Shown in pieces: positions 1-9,300 of a stretch of 64,000 bases of DNA. The stretch covers positions 153,328 through 217,327 of the forward strand of contig NZ_JSYZ01000002.1 in the NCBI RefSeq assembly GCF_001293465.1. Direction: 5' to 3'. Position 1 is the stretch's first letter, and every line of letters starts with the position of its first letter. The stretch is from Pseudomonas asplenii. Lineage in GTDB: Bacteria > Pseudomonadota > Gammaproteobacteria > Pseudomonadales > Pseudomonadaceae. Under the pieces are notes generated by a model. That model made no database searches, was not told where the DNA came from, and was given only the letters and a program-made list of their open reading frames with translations. The translations under genes were made by a program, and so were the position numbers.

Positions 1-555
1 CGTGTTACCCACCACGTTGATGTGCTGGATCGCGGCAACGGTACCTTCGTTGATCTTGATCTTCAGGCCGACGCGGTTACGGGGTTGTGGCACCACTTCG
101 GTCTCGACCTCGGCCGAGTAGCGGCCCTGGGCGACGTACTGACGCTGCAGTTCGTTACGCACGCCTTCGAGGGTGGCGCGCTGGAAGATCTCGCCTTCGG
201 CCAGGCCGGACTGCTTCAGCCCCTTCATCAGGTCGTCAGTCGAAATTGCCTTGTTGCCTTCGATATCGATGCTGGCCACGGAAGGTCGCTCGACCACCGT
301 GATGACCAGGACGTTACCGTCGCGCCCCAGCTGGATATCCTGGAAGAAACCGGTTTTGAACAGCGCACGGGTGGACTCCACCAGGCGACGGTCATCCGCT
401 TGATCCCCGACGTTCAACGGCAACGCACCGAACACGCTACCGGCGGATACCCGCTGGAGGCCGTTGACACGGATATCGGAGATAGTGAAGGACTCGGCGT
501 GAACTTCGGCGATCATCAATACGGTGAGAACCGCAGTTAGCAGCAGACGTTTCAT
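1..555 (-). CDS. bamA: BamA outer-membrane assembly factor, N-terminal part (cut by window edge)
   Basis: The minus-strand frame opens with ATG at 555 and runs off the left edge, giving 185 codons. The product starts with a signal peptide (MKRLLLTAVLTVLMIAEVHA) followed by POTRA-domain sequence such as SFTISDIRVNGLQRV and the GNKAIS region. BamA is the outer-membrane beta-barrel insertase; its periplasmic POTRA domains bind the Bam lipoproteins and nascent barrels. Only the signal peptide and about two POTRA domains are visible here. It lies downstream of rseP on the same strand, the usual Pseudomonas order rseP-bamA. Identity is firm from the POTRA motifs and the context; the barrel domain is outside the window. 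Confidence 0.93.
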   Translation of the reverse strand, partial: MKRLLLTAVLTVLMIAEVHAESFTISDIRVNGLQRVSAGSVFGALPLNVGDQADDRRLVESTRALFKTGFFQDIQLGRDGNVLVITVVERPSVASIDIEGNKAISTDDLMKGLKQSGLAEGEIFQRATLEGVRNELQRQYVAQGRYSAEVETEVVPQPRNRVGLKIKINEGTVAAIQHINVVGNT

Positions 556-630
556 GAAGTCCTTTCTTATTCCAACTGGCAATAAACAAACTGCCGCAAG
601 ATGCGGCAGATTCGCAATTTTAGCGACGCG

Positions 631-1983
631 TTACAGTCGACCCAGATCGTTGACCAGGGCAAGCAGCATGACCCCGACCACCAAACTGATACCGATCTGT
701 ACCCCCCAACCTTGTACTCGCTCCGACAAGGGGCGACCACGTGCCCACTCGATCAGATAAAACAGCAAGTGTCCCCCATCCAGTACCGGGATGGGCAACA
801 GATTCAGAACCCCCAGGCTGATGCTCAGATAAGCAAGGAAATTCAGGAAATCAGCGACGCCCGACTGGGCTGAAGCGCCCGCCACTTTAGCAATGGTTAT
901 CGGTCCGCTCAAGTTTTTTACCGAGAGCTCGCCGAACAGCATTTTCTTCAGGGAATCCAGGGTCAGGACACTCATGGTCCAGGTACGCCTGGCACCCTCG
1001 CCGATCGCCGCAACGGGCCCGTAGCTGACTTCGCGAAGCATCTGCGGCGGCCAATCCGCGGCCTTGACGCCCGCCCCCAGGTAACCGGTGGCGGCCTTGC
1101 CTTCACCGCGGGACGCCAGGGTTACGGGGAGGTCGATTTGAGCACCATCGCGCTCGACATGCAGCACAATTTTGGTATCAGGGCGTATACGCACCCAGTC
1201 CACCACCTGCTGCCAGTCATTGACCGCCTCGCCATCCAGCGACAGCAGACGGTCACCGGTCTTCAGGCCGGCGGCCTGGGCCGGACCTTTCGGGTCGAGT
1301 TCTGCCAGCAGCGGCGGCAGGGCCGGACGCCACGGGCGGATCCCCAGGGACTTGATCGGATCCGGCTCATCGGCGCCCTGCAGCCAGCGATCCAGCGCCA
1401 GCTCACGCGTAGAGTCGACATCCGAGCCCGCCTCGCGGACCTGCAACCGCAACGTACCGCTCTCACCCAGGCGACGCACGAGTTGCAGGTTGACGGCAGA
1501 CCAGCCGGCGGTTGGCTCACCGTCGATCGAGACGATTTCCTGGCCTGCGGCCAGACCGGCCTTCGCGGCGATACTGCCGGCCTCGACAGCGCCGATGACC
1601 GGACGGACCTGCTGGCTGCCGAGCATCGCCAGCACCCAGAAGAAGCTGATAGCCAGGAGGAAGTTGGCAATCGGACCGGCGGCAACGATAGCGATGCGCT
1701 GACGTACCGTCTTGCGATTGAACGCCTGGTCCAGCTCGTGCGGCGCGACAGGCGCCTCGCGCTCGTCGAGCATCTTCACGTAGCCGCCCAGCGGAATGGC
1801 CGCCACGACGAACTCGGTTCCCTGGCGATCATGCCAGCGCAACAGCGGCGTACCGAAGCCCACGGAAAAACGCAGCACCTTGACGCCGCAACGGCGTGCC
1901 ACCCAGAAGTGACCGAATTCATGGAAAGTGACCAGCACCCCCAATGCCACCAGGGTGCCGACGATCATATAGAGTGCGCTCAT
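631..1983 (-). CDS. rseP: RseP site-2 intramembrane zinc protease
   Basis: This 450-residue protein has the metalloprotease motif HEFGH in its first membrane segment (about residues 21-25), tandem periplasmic PDZ domains in the middle, and the second active-site motif LDGGH near the C-terminus (PVLDGGHLLF). RseP cuts the anti-sigma factor MucA/RseA inside the inner membrane after the first cleavage, releasing AlgU/RpoE in the envelope stress response. Length matches the family. It sits between dxr (54 bp upstream) and bamA in the conserved dxr-rseP-bamA order. The ATG start gives the N-terminal hydrophobic segment MSALYMIVGTLVALG, which fits the family. Confidence 0.96.
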   Translation of the reverse strand: MSALYMIVGTLVALGVLVTFHEFGHFWVARRCGVKVLRFSVGFGTPLLRWHDRQGTEFVVAAIPLGGYVKMLDEREAPVAPHELDQAFNRKTVRQRIAIVAAGPIANFLLAISFFWVLAMLGSQQVRPVIGAVEAGSIAAKAGLAAGQEIVSIDGEPTAGWSAVNLQLVRRLGESGTLRLQVREAGSDVDSTRELALDRWLQGADEPDPIKSLGIRPWRPALPPLLAELDPKGPAQAAGLKTGDRLLSLDGEAVNDWQQVVDWVRIRPDTKIVLHVERDGAQIDLPVTLASRGEGKAATGYLGAGVKAADWPPQMLREVSYGPVAAIGEGARRTWTMSVLTLDSLKKMLFGELSVKNLSGPITIAKVAGASAQSGVADFLNFLAYLSISLGVLNLLPIPVLDGGHLLFYLIEWARGRPLSERVQGWGVQIGISLVVGVMLLALVNDLGRL

Positions 1984-2037
1984 CTACTTTCTCCGCAATC
2001 CTATCAAGTGCCGCATCGCTCGGACGCCCAGCCAGAC

Positions 2038-3228
2038 TCAGCGTCGGTTGCGACTCAACCACTGCTCGGTCAATGCCCGTGCCTTGGCATCCGCTGCGAA
2101 TACCGCGTCGAGTTCATCGACCGCGACAACAGGTTCCAGATTCAACACTTCTTCGATGATACTCGCGATCTCGGGGTAGCGGATGCGCCGTTCGAGAAAT
2201 GCCGCGACCGCCACCTCGTTGGCCGCATTGAGCATCGCCGGCGCACTGCCGCCCGCCTCGGCAGCCGCCCGTGCCAGACGCAGGCAGGGGAAGCGCTGTT
2301 CGTCCGGGGCCTGGAAGTCCAGGCGTGCCACGGCAAACAGATCCAGCGGCGCCACACCGGAATCAATACGCTCAGGCCAGGCCAGTGCATTGGCGATCGG
2401 CGTACGCATATCGGGATTGCCCAACTGGGCAAGCACCGAACCATCGATGTAATCGACCAGGGAATGAATCACACTCTGCGGATGAATCACCACCTCGACC
2501 TGATCCGGCCGCGCATCGAACAGCCAGCAGGCTTCGATCAACTCCAGGCCCTTGTTCATCATGCTGGCCGAGTCGACCGAAATCTTGCGCCCCATGGACC
2601 AGTTGGGGTGGGCACAGGCCTGATCGGGCGTGACATGCTCAAGATCGGCCAGAGGCGTCTGCCGAAACGGCCCGCCGGAGGCGGTCAGCAGAATCCGACG
2701 CACCCCTACCGCGCCAAGACCACGGGCGAAATCCCCTGGCAGGCACTGGAAGATCGCATTGTGCTCGCTGTCGATCGGCAACAGCACCGAACCGCTCTTG
2801 CGCACCGCCTGCATGAACAGCGCACCGGTCATCACCAGTGCTTCCTTGTTCGCCAGCAGGATCTTCTTGCCGACCTCGACCGCCGCCAGGGTCGGACGCA
2901 GGCCTGCAGCCCCCACGATCGCCGCCATCACGGTGTCGACCTCGGGATGCGAAGCGACCTCGCACAATCCCTGCTCGCCAACCAGAACCTCGGTCGACAG
3001 GCCGGCAGCGCGCAGCTCGTCCTGCAGGCGGCGGCCAGCGAGCGCATCAGGCACCACCGCAAAACGCGGACGATGGCGAACACACAGGGCCAGCAGCTCG
3101 GTGAGGCGAGTGAAACCGCTCAAGGCGAACGCCTGGTAACGCTCCGGATGCCGGGCAATCACATCCAGCGTGCTCAAGCCGATGGAGCCGGTGGCTCCCA
3201 GCACGGTAACCTGTTGTGGACGGCTCAC
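2038..3228 (-). CDS. dxr: 1-deoxy-D-xylulose 5-phosphate reductoisomerase
   Basis: Dxr (IspC) converts DXP to 2-C-methyl-D-erythritol 4-phosphate with NADPH, the committed step of the MEP isoprenoid pathway. Visible motifs are the NADPH-binding GATGSIG near the N-terminus, NKEALV, the metal/substrate region [13 protein letters not shown], and the SGGPFR loop. I chose the GTG at 3228, giving 396 residues beginning VSRPQQ, over the GTG at 3243. The chosen start forms a four-base GTGA overlap with the cdsA stop and yields the usual Pseudomonas length. Together with uppS and cdsA upstream, it links isoprenoid and phospholipid precursor supply in one transcription unit. Confidence 0.95.
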   Translation of the reverse strand: MSRPQQVTVLGATGSIGLSTLDVIARHPERYQAFALSGFTRLTELLALCVRHRPRFAVVPDALAGRRLQDELRAAGLSTEVLVGEQGLCEVASHPEVDTVMAAIVGAAGLRPTLAAVEVGKKILLANKEALVMTGALFMQAVRKSGSVLLPIDSEHNAIFQCLPGDFARGLGAVGVRRILLTASGGPFRQTPLADLEHVTPDQACAHPNWSMGRKISVDSASMMNKGLELIEACWLFDARPDQVEVVIHPQSVIHSLVDYIDGSVLAQLGNPDMRTPIANALAWPERIDSGVAPLDLFAVARLDFQAPDEQRFPCLRLARAAAEAGGSAPAMLNAANEVAVAAFLERRIRYPEIASIIEEVLNLEPVVAVDELDAVFAADAKARALTEQWLSRNRR

Positions 3229-4037
3229 GATGCAGCGATCCACAGCAGCACAGCGAACATCGGGATGGCGGCGGTCAGACTGTCGATACGGTCGAGCACA
3301 CCACCGTGCCCTGGCAACAGGTTGCTGCTGTCCTTGACTCCCGATTGACGCTTGAACATGCTTTCGGTCAGGTCACCGACCACCGATACGAAAACGATGA
3401 TCGCCGCGCCCATCAGGCTCGCGATGATCTGACCCAGGCCCCAGCCGGAAACCAGGCCGAATACCGCGGTGATCGCCAGGCTCAGCGACAGGCCGCCATA
3501 GACGCCCTCCCAGCTCTTGCCGGGACTCACCGCCGGCGCCAACTTGCGCTTGCCGAAGGCCTTGCCGGAGAAATAGGCGCCGATATCGGCGCCCCAGACC
3601 AGAATCATCACCGCCATGATCAGCCAGTTGCCCCGGCCCGACGCATGCTGCTTGATCTCGATCAGCCCCTGCCAGGCCGGCAGCAGGATCAGGAAACCGA
3701 TCACCAGCTTGCTCGCCGCGCTCGACCAGCGTGCACTGGACTGCGGATAGGTCAGCACCAGGTAGGTCGCCAGCCCCCACCACAACACCGACGCACCCAG
3801 CACCCAGGGCGCCAGGTTCGGCAGGATGTACATGAAGAACAGCAGGACCGCGACCAGCGCGGCATACGCCACCCGGGCCGGCTGCGCGTCAAAACCTGCC
3901 AACCGCGCCCACTCCCAGGCCCCGAGCGTCACAACCACGCCGATGAACAGGGCGAAACCGGAGCCCGAAAGCAGGAAGAAACCGCACAGGGCGATAGGCA
4001 GCAGGACAAGTGCGGTGATGATGCGTTGCTTGAGCAT
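3225..4037 (-). CDS. cdsA: Phosphatidate cytidylyltransferase (CDP-diglyceride synthase)
   Basis: CdsA is a polytopic inner-membrane enzyme that makes CDP-diacylglycerol from phosphatidic acid and CTP. The 270-residue product has many hydrophobic helices and the C-terminal family signature ([21 protein letters not shown] followed by VLDR). Its ATG overlaps the uppS stop codon by one base (TAATG) and its stop overlaps the dxr GTG start, so translation of uppS, cdsA and dxr is probably coupled. Confidence 0.95.
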   Translation of the reverse strand: MLKQRIITALVLLPIALCGFFLLSGSGFALFIGVVVTLGAWEWARLAGFDAQPARVAYAALVAVLLFFMYILPNLAPWVLGASVLWWGLATYLVLTYPQSSARWSSAASKLVIGFLILLPAWQGLIEIKQHASGRGNWLIMAVMILVWGADIGAYFSGKAFGKRKLAPAVSPGKSWEGVYGGLSLSLAITAVFGLVSGWGLGQIIASLMGAAIIVFVSVVGDLTESMFKRQSGVKDSSNLLPGHGGVLDRIDSLTAAIPMFAVLLWIAAS

Positions 4038-4792
4038 TAAACCCGGGCTCCAGCTTCGACCTGCTCGCTCGTCTTACCGAAACGACGCTGGCGGGAAGCG
4101 AAATCAGCCAGCGCGTTGCGCATGGCATCGTGTTTGAAGTCTGGCCAGAACAGGTCGGAGAAATACAGCTCGGCATACGCCAACTGCCACAGCAGGAAGT
4201 TGCTGATCCGATGTTCGCCACCGGTGCGGATGCACAGGTCCGGCAACGGCAGGTCGCCGGTGGCCAGGCAGGTCTGCAGCAGATCCGGGGTGATATCGTC
4301 CGGGCGCAGATGCCCGGCCTGCACCTCACGGGCAAGACGCTGGGCAGCCTGGGCGATATCCCACTGCCCGCCGTAGTTGGCGGCAATCTGCAGAATGAAA
4401 CGATTGCTGCCCGCCGTCGCGGCTTCCGCCTCGCGCATCGCCGCCTGGAGTTCAGGGTGGAAGCGCGAGCGGTCGCCGATGATCCGCAGGCTGATGTTGT
4501 TGTCGTCGAGGCGCTTGGCTTCGCGCCGCAACGCCTTGAAGAACAGGTCCATCAAGGCGCTGACTTCGTCGGCGGGGCGCTGCCAGTTCTCACTGGAGAA
4601 GGCGAACAGGGTCAGCACCTCGACCTTGGCCTCGGCACACACCTCGATCACCGCCCGCACCGCATCGACACCGGCCTTGTGACCGGCGACGCCAGGCAAG
4701 AAACGTTTCTTGGCCCAGCGATTGTTGCCATCCATGATGATCGCCACGTGGCGCGGCACCGAGGACAGCACAGCCTGCTTGGTCTTTTCCAT
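4037..4792 (-). CDS. uppS: Undecaprenyl diphosphate synthase (cis-prenyltransferase)
   Basis: UppS condenses IPP with farnesyl diphosphate to make the C55 lipid carrier used for peptidoglycan and O-antigen. The 251-residue cytosolic protein has the N-terminal catalytic motif HVAIIMDGNNRWAKKR with the essential Asp, the FAFSSENW region, and the C-terminal signature RTGGEHRISNFLLWQLAYAE. It is the first gene of the uppS-cdsA-dxr run, 17 bp after frr. Length is normal. Confidence 0.96.
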   Translation of the reverse strand: MEKTKQAVLSSVPRHVAIIMDGNNRWAKKRFLPGVAGHKAGVDAVRAVIEVCAEAKVEVLTLFAFSSENWQRPADEVSALMDLFFKALRREAKRLDDNNISLRIIGDRSRFHPELQAAMREAEAATAGSNRFILQIAANYGGQWDIAQAAQRLAREVQAGHLRPDDITPDLLQTCLATGDLPLPDLCIRTGGEHRISNFLLWQLAYAELYFSDLFWPDFKHDAMRNALADFASRQRRFGKTSEQVEAGARV

Positions 4793-4809
4793 TGAAGGTG
4801 TCCTGACCC

Positions 4810-5367
4810 TTATACGGCCATCAGGTCCTTTTCTTTTTCTTCGGTGGCCTTGGCGATCTGGGCTTCGAATTCCTTGATCAGCTTGTCGATTTCAGCGCCG
4901 GCGCGGCGTTCTTCGTCTTCGCTGATTTCCTTGTCCTTGGCCAGCTTCTTCAGGTCACCCAGCACATCACGACGGATATTGCGCACCGCAACCCGTGCGT
5001 CTTCCGCGGCGGCACGCGCCTGCTTGGTGAAGCCCTTGCGGGTTTCCTCGGTCAGTGGCGCCATCTTGATCAGCAGCAACTCGCCCAGGTTGGTCGGGTT
5101 GAGGTTCAGGCCGGCACTGCCGATGGCCTTGTCGATGGCACCGAGCATGTTGCGCTCGAACGGCACGACCTGCAGGGTCTGGTTATCTTTCACCGTTACG
5201 TTGGCAACACCGCTCAAAGGCGTGTCGGTACCGTAGTAGGGGACCATCACGCTACCCAGGATGCTTGGGTGGGCCTTGCCGGTACGGATTTGGCCAAATG
5301 CGTGGGCCAGAGACTCCAGGGACTTCTGCATGCGCACCTGAGCGTCTTTCTTGAGTTCGTTGATCAT
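4810..5367 (-). CDS. frr: Ribosome recycling factor
   Basis: RRF acts with EF-G to split post-termination ribosomes. The 185-residue product shows the family N-terminus [20 protein letters not shown], the Arg-rich helix region ([12 protein letters not shown]), and the long C-terminal coiled-coil helix (KELAKD-type sequence and [19 protein letters not shown]). Its start overlaps the pyrH stop by four bases (ATGA), so the two are probably translationally coupled. The neighbourhood pyrH-frr-uppS is the standard order in proteobacteria. Confidence 0.97.
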   Translation of the reverse strand: MINELKKDAQVRMQKSLESLAHAFGQIRTGKAHPSILGSVMVPYYGTDTPLSGVANVTVKDNQTLQVVPFERNMLGAIDKAIGSAGLNLNPTNLGELLLIKMAPLTEETRKGFTKQARAAAEDARVAVRNIRRDVLGDLKKLAKDKEISEDEERRAGAEIDKLIKEFEAQIAKATEEKEKDLMAV

Positions 5368-6107
5368 TGTACGCCTTCCTCGACCAGGGTTCCTTCAGCG
5401 CCGCCATGTACGATGTTCAGCAGGGCGCCGGGCTTGTTCATGTTAAATACGCGCAACGGCATCTTGTGATCGCGGCACAGGCAGATAGCGGTCAGATCCA
5501 TGACACCCAGCTTGCGATCCAGCACCTCGTCATAGGTCAGATGATCGAACTTCTCGGCATGCGGGTCCTTGAACGGATCTGCGGTATAGACGCCATCGAC
5601 CTTGGTTGCCTTGAGCACCACATCGGCATCGATTTCGATCGCCCGCAGGCAGGCTGCCGAATCCGTAGTGAAGAACGGATTACCGGTACCGGCCGCGAAA
5701 ATCACCACTTCCTTGGAGTTGAGGTGGCGCATGGCCTTGCGGCGATCGTAGTGATCGGTCACACCGACCATGGAAATGGCCGACATCACGATGGCTGAGA
5801 TATTCGCACGTTCCAGCGCATCGCGCATCGCCAACGCGTTCATCACGGTCGCGAGCATGCCCATGTGGTCACCGGTGACGCGATCCATGCCGGCAGCGCT
5901 CAGTGCGGAACCGCGGAACAGGTTGCCACCGCCGATCACCAGACCGACCTGCACACCGATACCGACCAGTTGACCGACTTCCAGCGCCATGCGATCCAGG
6001 ACCTTCGGATCGATCCCGAACTCTTCCGAGCCCATCAGGGCCTCGCCGCTAAGCTTGAGTAGAATGCGTTTATAGCGAGCTTGATAACCACTGCCCTGCT
6101 GAGCCAT
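5364..6107 (-). CDS. pyrH: Uridylate kinase (UMP kinase)
   Basis: PyrH phosphorylates UMP to UDP and is a hexameric amino-acid-kinase-fold enzyme, unrelated to eukaryotic UMP/CMP kinases. Motifs seen are [15 protein letters not shown] at the N-terminus, the nucleotide loop [10 protein letters not shown], and [19 protein letters not shown]. The length of 247 residues is typical. It overlaps frr by four bases. A gap of about 200 bp separates it from tsf, and that gap contains the tsf terminator, so pyrH probably has its own promoter there. Confidence 0.96.
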   Translation of the reverse strand: MAQQGSGYQARYKRILLKLSGEALMGSEEFGIDPKVLDRMALEVGQLVGIGVQVGLVIGGGNLFRGSALSAAGMDRVTGDHMGMLATVMNALAMRDALERANISAIVMSAISMVGVTDHYDRRKAMRHLNSKEVVIFAAGTGNPFFTTDSAACLRAIEIDADVVLKATKVDGVYTADPFKDPHAEKFDHLTYDEVLDRKLGVMDLTAICLCRDHKMPLRVFNMNKPGALLNIVHGGAEGTLVEEGVQ

Positions 6108-6253
6108 TGCGAATCTCTCCTGCGGCGTTATAAAAATTCTTGCGAGCTGTTTTGCAGCCTGCTAACTCTAGCTTGGCGCTGCTACAGCGCCATCAGAACA
6201 CAGCTTTGTAAGCCGGTTCCGACGAGAGAAAGAGAAAACCTTCCTCCCATTTG

Positions 6254-6287
6254 AAAAGAGGCTGCGCGCGTAAGCGGGCAGCCTCTT
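6254..6287 (-). terminator. Rho-independent terminator after tsf
   Basis: Read on the minus strand, a perfect 10-bp stem (AAGAGGCTGC / GCAGCCTCTT) with a 12-nt loop ends in a short run of U. It lies 22 bp after the tsf stop codon and before pyrH. Confidence 0.8.
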
Positions 6288-6309
6288 CGGGGCGACAGAC
6301 GGGTCTGTC

Positions 6310-7173
6310 TTACTGCTTGGCGGCAGCTACCTGGGCAGCAACTTCTTCAGCGAAGTTGTCAACCGGCTTCTCGATGCCTTCGCCGACCTTGAAGTAGGTG
6401 AAGGAAACGATTTCAGCACCGGCTTTCTTGGCCAGTTCGCCAACCTTGACTTCCGGGTTCATGACGAAAGCCTGCTCGACCAGCGAGGCCTCGGCCAGGA
6501 ACTTCGAGATACGACCCTTGATCATGTTCTCGACGATGTTTTCCGGCTTGCCGGCGATCTTGTCGGCGTTCAGTTGCAGGAAGACGCCCTTCTCGCGCTC
6601 GATGGCCTCGGCCGATACTTCCGACGGCAGCAGGAACTCAGGGTTCGAAGCGGCAACGTGCATGGCGATGTTCTTGGCCAGCTCGACGTCACCACCTTTC
6701 AGAACGACGGTTGCACCGATCTTGTTACCGTGCAGGTAGGCACCGACAACGTCACCTTCAACGCGCGCCAGGCGACGGATGTTGACGTTCTCGCCACACT
6801 TGGCAACCAGGGCCTCACGAGCGGCTTCACGCGAAGCGATCAGCGGAGCGGCGTCGGTCAGCTTCTGGGCGAAGGCTTCTTCCAGGCTTTCGCTGACGAA
6901 AGTCTTGAAGTCGTCCTGCAGGGCCAGGAAGTCGGTCTGCGAGTTCACTTCCAGCAGGACGGCGGCCTTGCCGTCGGTCTTGACGGCGATAGCGCCTTCA
7001 GCAGCGACGTTGCCAGCCTTCTTGGCGGCCTTGATGGCGCCCGAGGCACGCATGTCGTCAATGGCTTTCTCGATGTCGCCGCCGGCCTTTTCCAGGGCCT
7101 TCTTGCAATCCATCATGCCTTCGCCGGTACGCTCGCGCAGTTCTTTGACCAGCGCCGCAGTAATTGCTGCCAT
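6310..7173 (-). CDS. tsf: Elongation factor Ts
   Basis: EF-Ts is the guanine-nucleotide exchange factor for EF-Tu. The N-terminus MAAITAALVKELRERTGEGMMDCKKAL is the UBA-like domain and signature 1. The core contains VNSQTDFLALQDDF, the region contacting EF-Tu. I start at the ATG at 7173 (287 residues), not at the upstream in-frame ATG, because it gives the conserved N-terminus and lies after a purine-rich Shine-Dalgarno sequence. It is cotranscribed with rpsB upstream, with a hairpin in the 190-bp gap. Confidence 0.96.
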   Translation of the reverse strand: MAAITAALVKELRERTGEGMMDCKKALEKAGGDIEKAIDDMRASGAIKAAKKAGNVAAEGAIAVKTDGKAAVLLEVNSQTDFLALQDDFKTFVSESLEEAFAQKLTDAAPLIASREAAREALVAKCGENVNIRRLARVEGDVVGAYLHGNKIGATVVLKGGDVELAKNIAMHVAASNPEFLLPSEVSAEAIEREKGVFLQLNADKIAGKPENIVENMIKGRISKFLAEASLVEQAFVMNPEVKVGELAKKAGAEIVSFTYFKVGEGIEKPVDNFAEEVAAQVAAAKQ

Positions 7174-7309
7174 TTCAAAATTCCTCTTGGATAGGTTATC
7201 AACCATTCCACCCGATCGAACGGGCGTTCAATTCTTCCCGAATCACCCTTGTTAGCAGCTGCACATTACAGACGCTGTAGCGGCGCGCAGACAAATGGTT
7301 TTCGAGGTG

Positions 7310-7338
7310 GCAAAAAGGGGGCCAAGCCCCCTTTTTGC
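7310..7338 (-). terminator. rpsB-tsf intercistronic hairpin (terminator or attenuator)
   Basis: A perfect 13-bp stem (GCAAAAAGGGGGC / GCCCCCTTTTTGC) with a 3-nt loop lies 26 bp after the rpsB stop. On the minus strand the GC-rich core is followed by five U residues inside the stem. It would terminate or attenuate transcription between rpsB and tsf, so S2 could be made in excess of EF-Ts. Confidence 0.7.
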
Positions 7339-7364
7339 TTACTGAGTCAACGCCAGGGCGTCAA

Positions 7365-8099
7365 TTACTCAGCTGCAGCCTGAGTTTCTTCAACGAAGAC
7401 TTCAGTGCCGCCAGCAACGTTGTTGCGGCCACGGATAACGGCGTCAGCCATCGAACCCATGTACAGCTGGATGGCGCGGATGGCGTCATCGTTGCCTGGG
7501 ATGATGTAGTCAACGCCTTCCGGGCTGCTGTTGGTATCGACTACGCCGATGACCGGGATGCCCAGCTTGTTGGCTTCGGTGATCGCGATGCGCTCGTGAT
7601 CAACGTCGATGACGAACAGTGCGTCAGGCAGACCGCCCATGTCCTTGATACCGCCCAGGGAACGATCCAGCTTTTCCAGATCGCGAGTGCGCATCAGCGC
7701 CTCTTTCTTGGTCAGCTTGGCGAAGGTACCGTCTTCGGCTTGCACTTCGAGGTCGCGCAGACGCTTGATGGAAGCACGGATGGTCTTGAAGTTGGTCAGC
7801 ATGCCGCCCAACCAGCGGTGATCGACGTACGGCGAACCGCAACGTACTGCTTCTTCAGCGACGATCTTGCCAGCGGAACGCTTGGTGCCGACGAACAGAA
7901 TCTTGTTTTTGCCCTGAGCCAGACGCTCTACGAACGCCAGAGCGTCGTTGAACATAGGCAGGGTTTTTTCAAGGTTGATGATGTGAATCTTGTTGCGCGC
8001 ACCGAAAATGTACTTGCCCATTTTCGGGTTCCAGTAACGGGTTTGGTGACCGAAGTGCACACCGGCCTTCAGCATATCGCGCATGTTGACTTGGGACAT
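7365..8099 (-). CDS. rpsB: 30S ribosomal protein S2
   Basis: S2 joins the small subunit late in assembly and helps place S1. The 244-residue product has the conserved N-terminus ([22 protein letters not shown]), the IHIINLEKT motif, and [11 protein letters not shown]. The tail [12 protein letters not shown] is acidic, as usual. It precedes tsf on the minus strand and is divergent from map. Confidence 0.98.
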   Translation of the reverse strand: MSQVNMRDMLKAGVHFGHQTRYWNPKMGKYIFGARNKIHIINLEKTLPMFNDALAFVERLAQGKNKILFVGTKRSAGKIVAEEAVRCGSPYVDHRWLGGMLTNFKTIRASIKRLRDLEVQAEDGTFAKLTKKEALMRTRDLEKLDRSLGGIKDMGGLPDALFVIDVDHERIAITEANKLGIPVIGVVDTNSSPEGVDYIIPGNDDAIRAIQLYMGSMADAVIRGRNNVAGGTEVFVEETQAAAE

Positions 8100-8260
8100 G
8101 ATAGTTCCTTGATAAGTCGGGTTTGGCCTCCACGTATCCCAATGACCAACCGATCGGCAGCAAGGCCGAAGGCACCCAGGTCATCGTGTCGACACGTGTG
8201 TGGATTTAGGCTTTTCGGGGCTATCCCCGGAAAGCGGCGCATTTTATATCACAAGGCCGC
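8100..8260 (-). promoter_or_regulatory. rpsB leader and putative promoter
   Basis: Upstream of rpsB there is a -10-like TATAAA on the minus strand (8243-8248), about 140 bp before the ATG, but no convincing -35. The putative leader contains a short hairpin (CGGGG 8216-8220 / CCCCG 8225-8229) and a 12-bp palindrome CGTGTCGACACG (8185-8196). In E. coli the rpsB leader is bound by S2 for autoregulation. That this leader does the same is inference. The rest of the rpsB-map gap (8261-8495) holds nothing I can name beyond the region where a map promoter must lie. Confidence 0.4.
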
Positions 8261-8495
8261 TGAAAACGGAACCCGGATTCGCATATCCCGCCTGCAGCTT
8301 TTGCGCCACCCTTGGATTCGCGCCAGAATGCCCCATCCTTGTGAAGAGAAGCGATGCCCGGACGTCATGATTTGCTCCGTCCGTCTGTTAGAATCGCATT
8401 TTTCAGGGTTCCGGAAGGCAATACTCCGTTAACGGATGTTGCCGCCGTCGACCTTTTTCCGTGTTTACCTGCGCCTGAGCGCATAGAGAGCCCGT

Positions 8496-9278
8496 ATGAC
8501 CGTCACCCTCAAGACTCCCGAGGACATCGCCAAAATGCGCATCGCCGGGAAACTGGCCGCCGATGTACTGGAAATGATCGGTGAGCACGTCAAGCCCGGC
8601 GTCACCACCGAGGAGCTGGACCGCATCTGCCACGACTATATCGTCAACGTGCAGCAGGCCATCCCCGCCCCCCTCAACTACAAGGGCTTCCCCAAGTCGA
8701 TCTGCACCTCGATCAACCATGTGGTCTGCCACGGCATCCCCAGCGACAAGCCGCTCAAGGATGGCGACACCCTGAACATCGACGTCACGGTGATCAAGGA
8801 CGGCTACCACGGCGACACCAGCAAGATGTTCCACGTCGGCACCGTGCCGGTCTGGGCCGAGCGCCTGTCCCAGGTGACCCAGGAGTGCATGTACAAGGCG
8901 ATCGAGATCGTCAGGCCCGGCTGCCGCCTGGGCGACATCGGCGAGATCATCCAGAAGCATGCGGAAAAGAACGGTTTCTCGGTGGTTCGCGAGTTCTGCG
9001 GCCACGGCATCGGCAAGGTATTCCACGAAGAGCCGCAGATCCTGCACTACGGCCGTGCCGGCACCGGCATGGAACTGAAGGCCGGCATGACCTTCACCAT
9101 CGAACCGATGATCAACCAGGGCAAGGCCGACACCAAGGTGCTGGGCGACGGCTGGACCGCGATCACCAAGGACCGCAAGCTCTCGGCACAATGGGAACAC
9201 ACCCTGCTGGTCACCGAAACCGGCTACGAGATCTTCACCCTGCGCAGCGACGATACCATCCCGCGCACCTCTGCCTGA
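8496..9278 (+). CDS. map: Methionine aminopeptidase, type I
   Basis: Map removes the initiator Met from nascent proteins whose second residue is small. The 260-residue protein has the pita-bread fold ligands: Asp in [19 protein letters not shown] (two Asp), His in CGHGIG, Glu in TIEPMI, and the final Glu in QWEHTLLVT. The substrate His is in HVVCHGIPS. It lacks an N-terminal SH3/zinc-finger extension, so it is type Ia. It is divergent from rpsB and 22 bp upstream of glnD. Confidence 0.97.
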   Translation: MTVTLKTPEDIAKMRIAGKLAADVLEMIGEHVKPGVTTEELDRICHDYIVNVQQAIPAPLNYKGFPKSICTSINHVVCHGIPSDKPLKDGDTLNIDVTVIKDGYHGDTSKMFHVGTVPVWAERLSQVTQECMYKAIEIVRPGCRLGDIGEIIQKHAEKNGFSVVREFCGHGIGKVFHEEPQILHYGRAGTGMELKAGMTFTIEPMINQGKADTKVLGDGWTAITKDRKLSAQWEHTLLVTETGYEIFTLRSDDTIPRTSA

Positions 9279-9300
9279 TCCATTAAAGGAAACCCGAACG

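Noticed and set aside
1138..3348. A 736-codon open frame on the plus strand, antisense to rseP and dxr
   Set aside because: The composition (Gln/His/Arg-rich, no motif) is that of a shadow frame in GC-rich DNA, and the minus strand has two clear genes.
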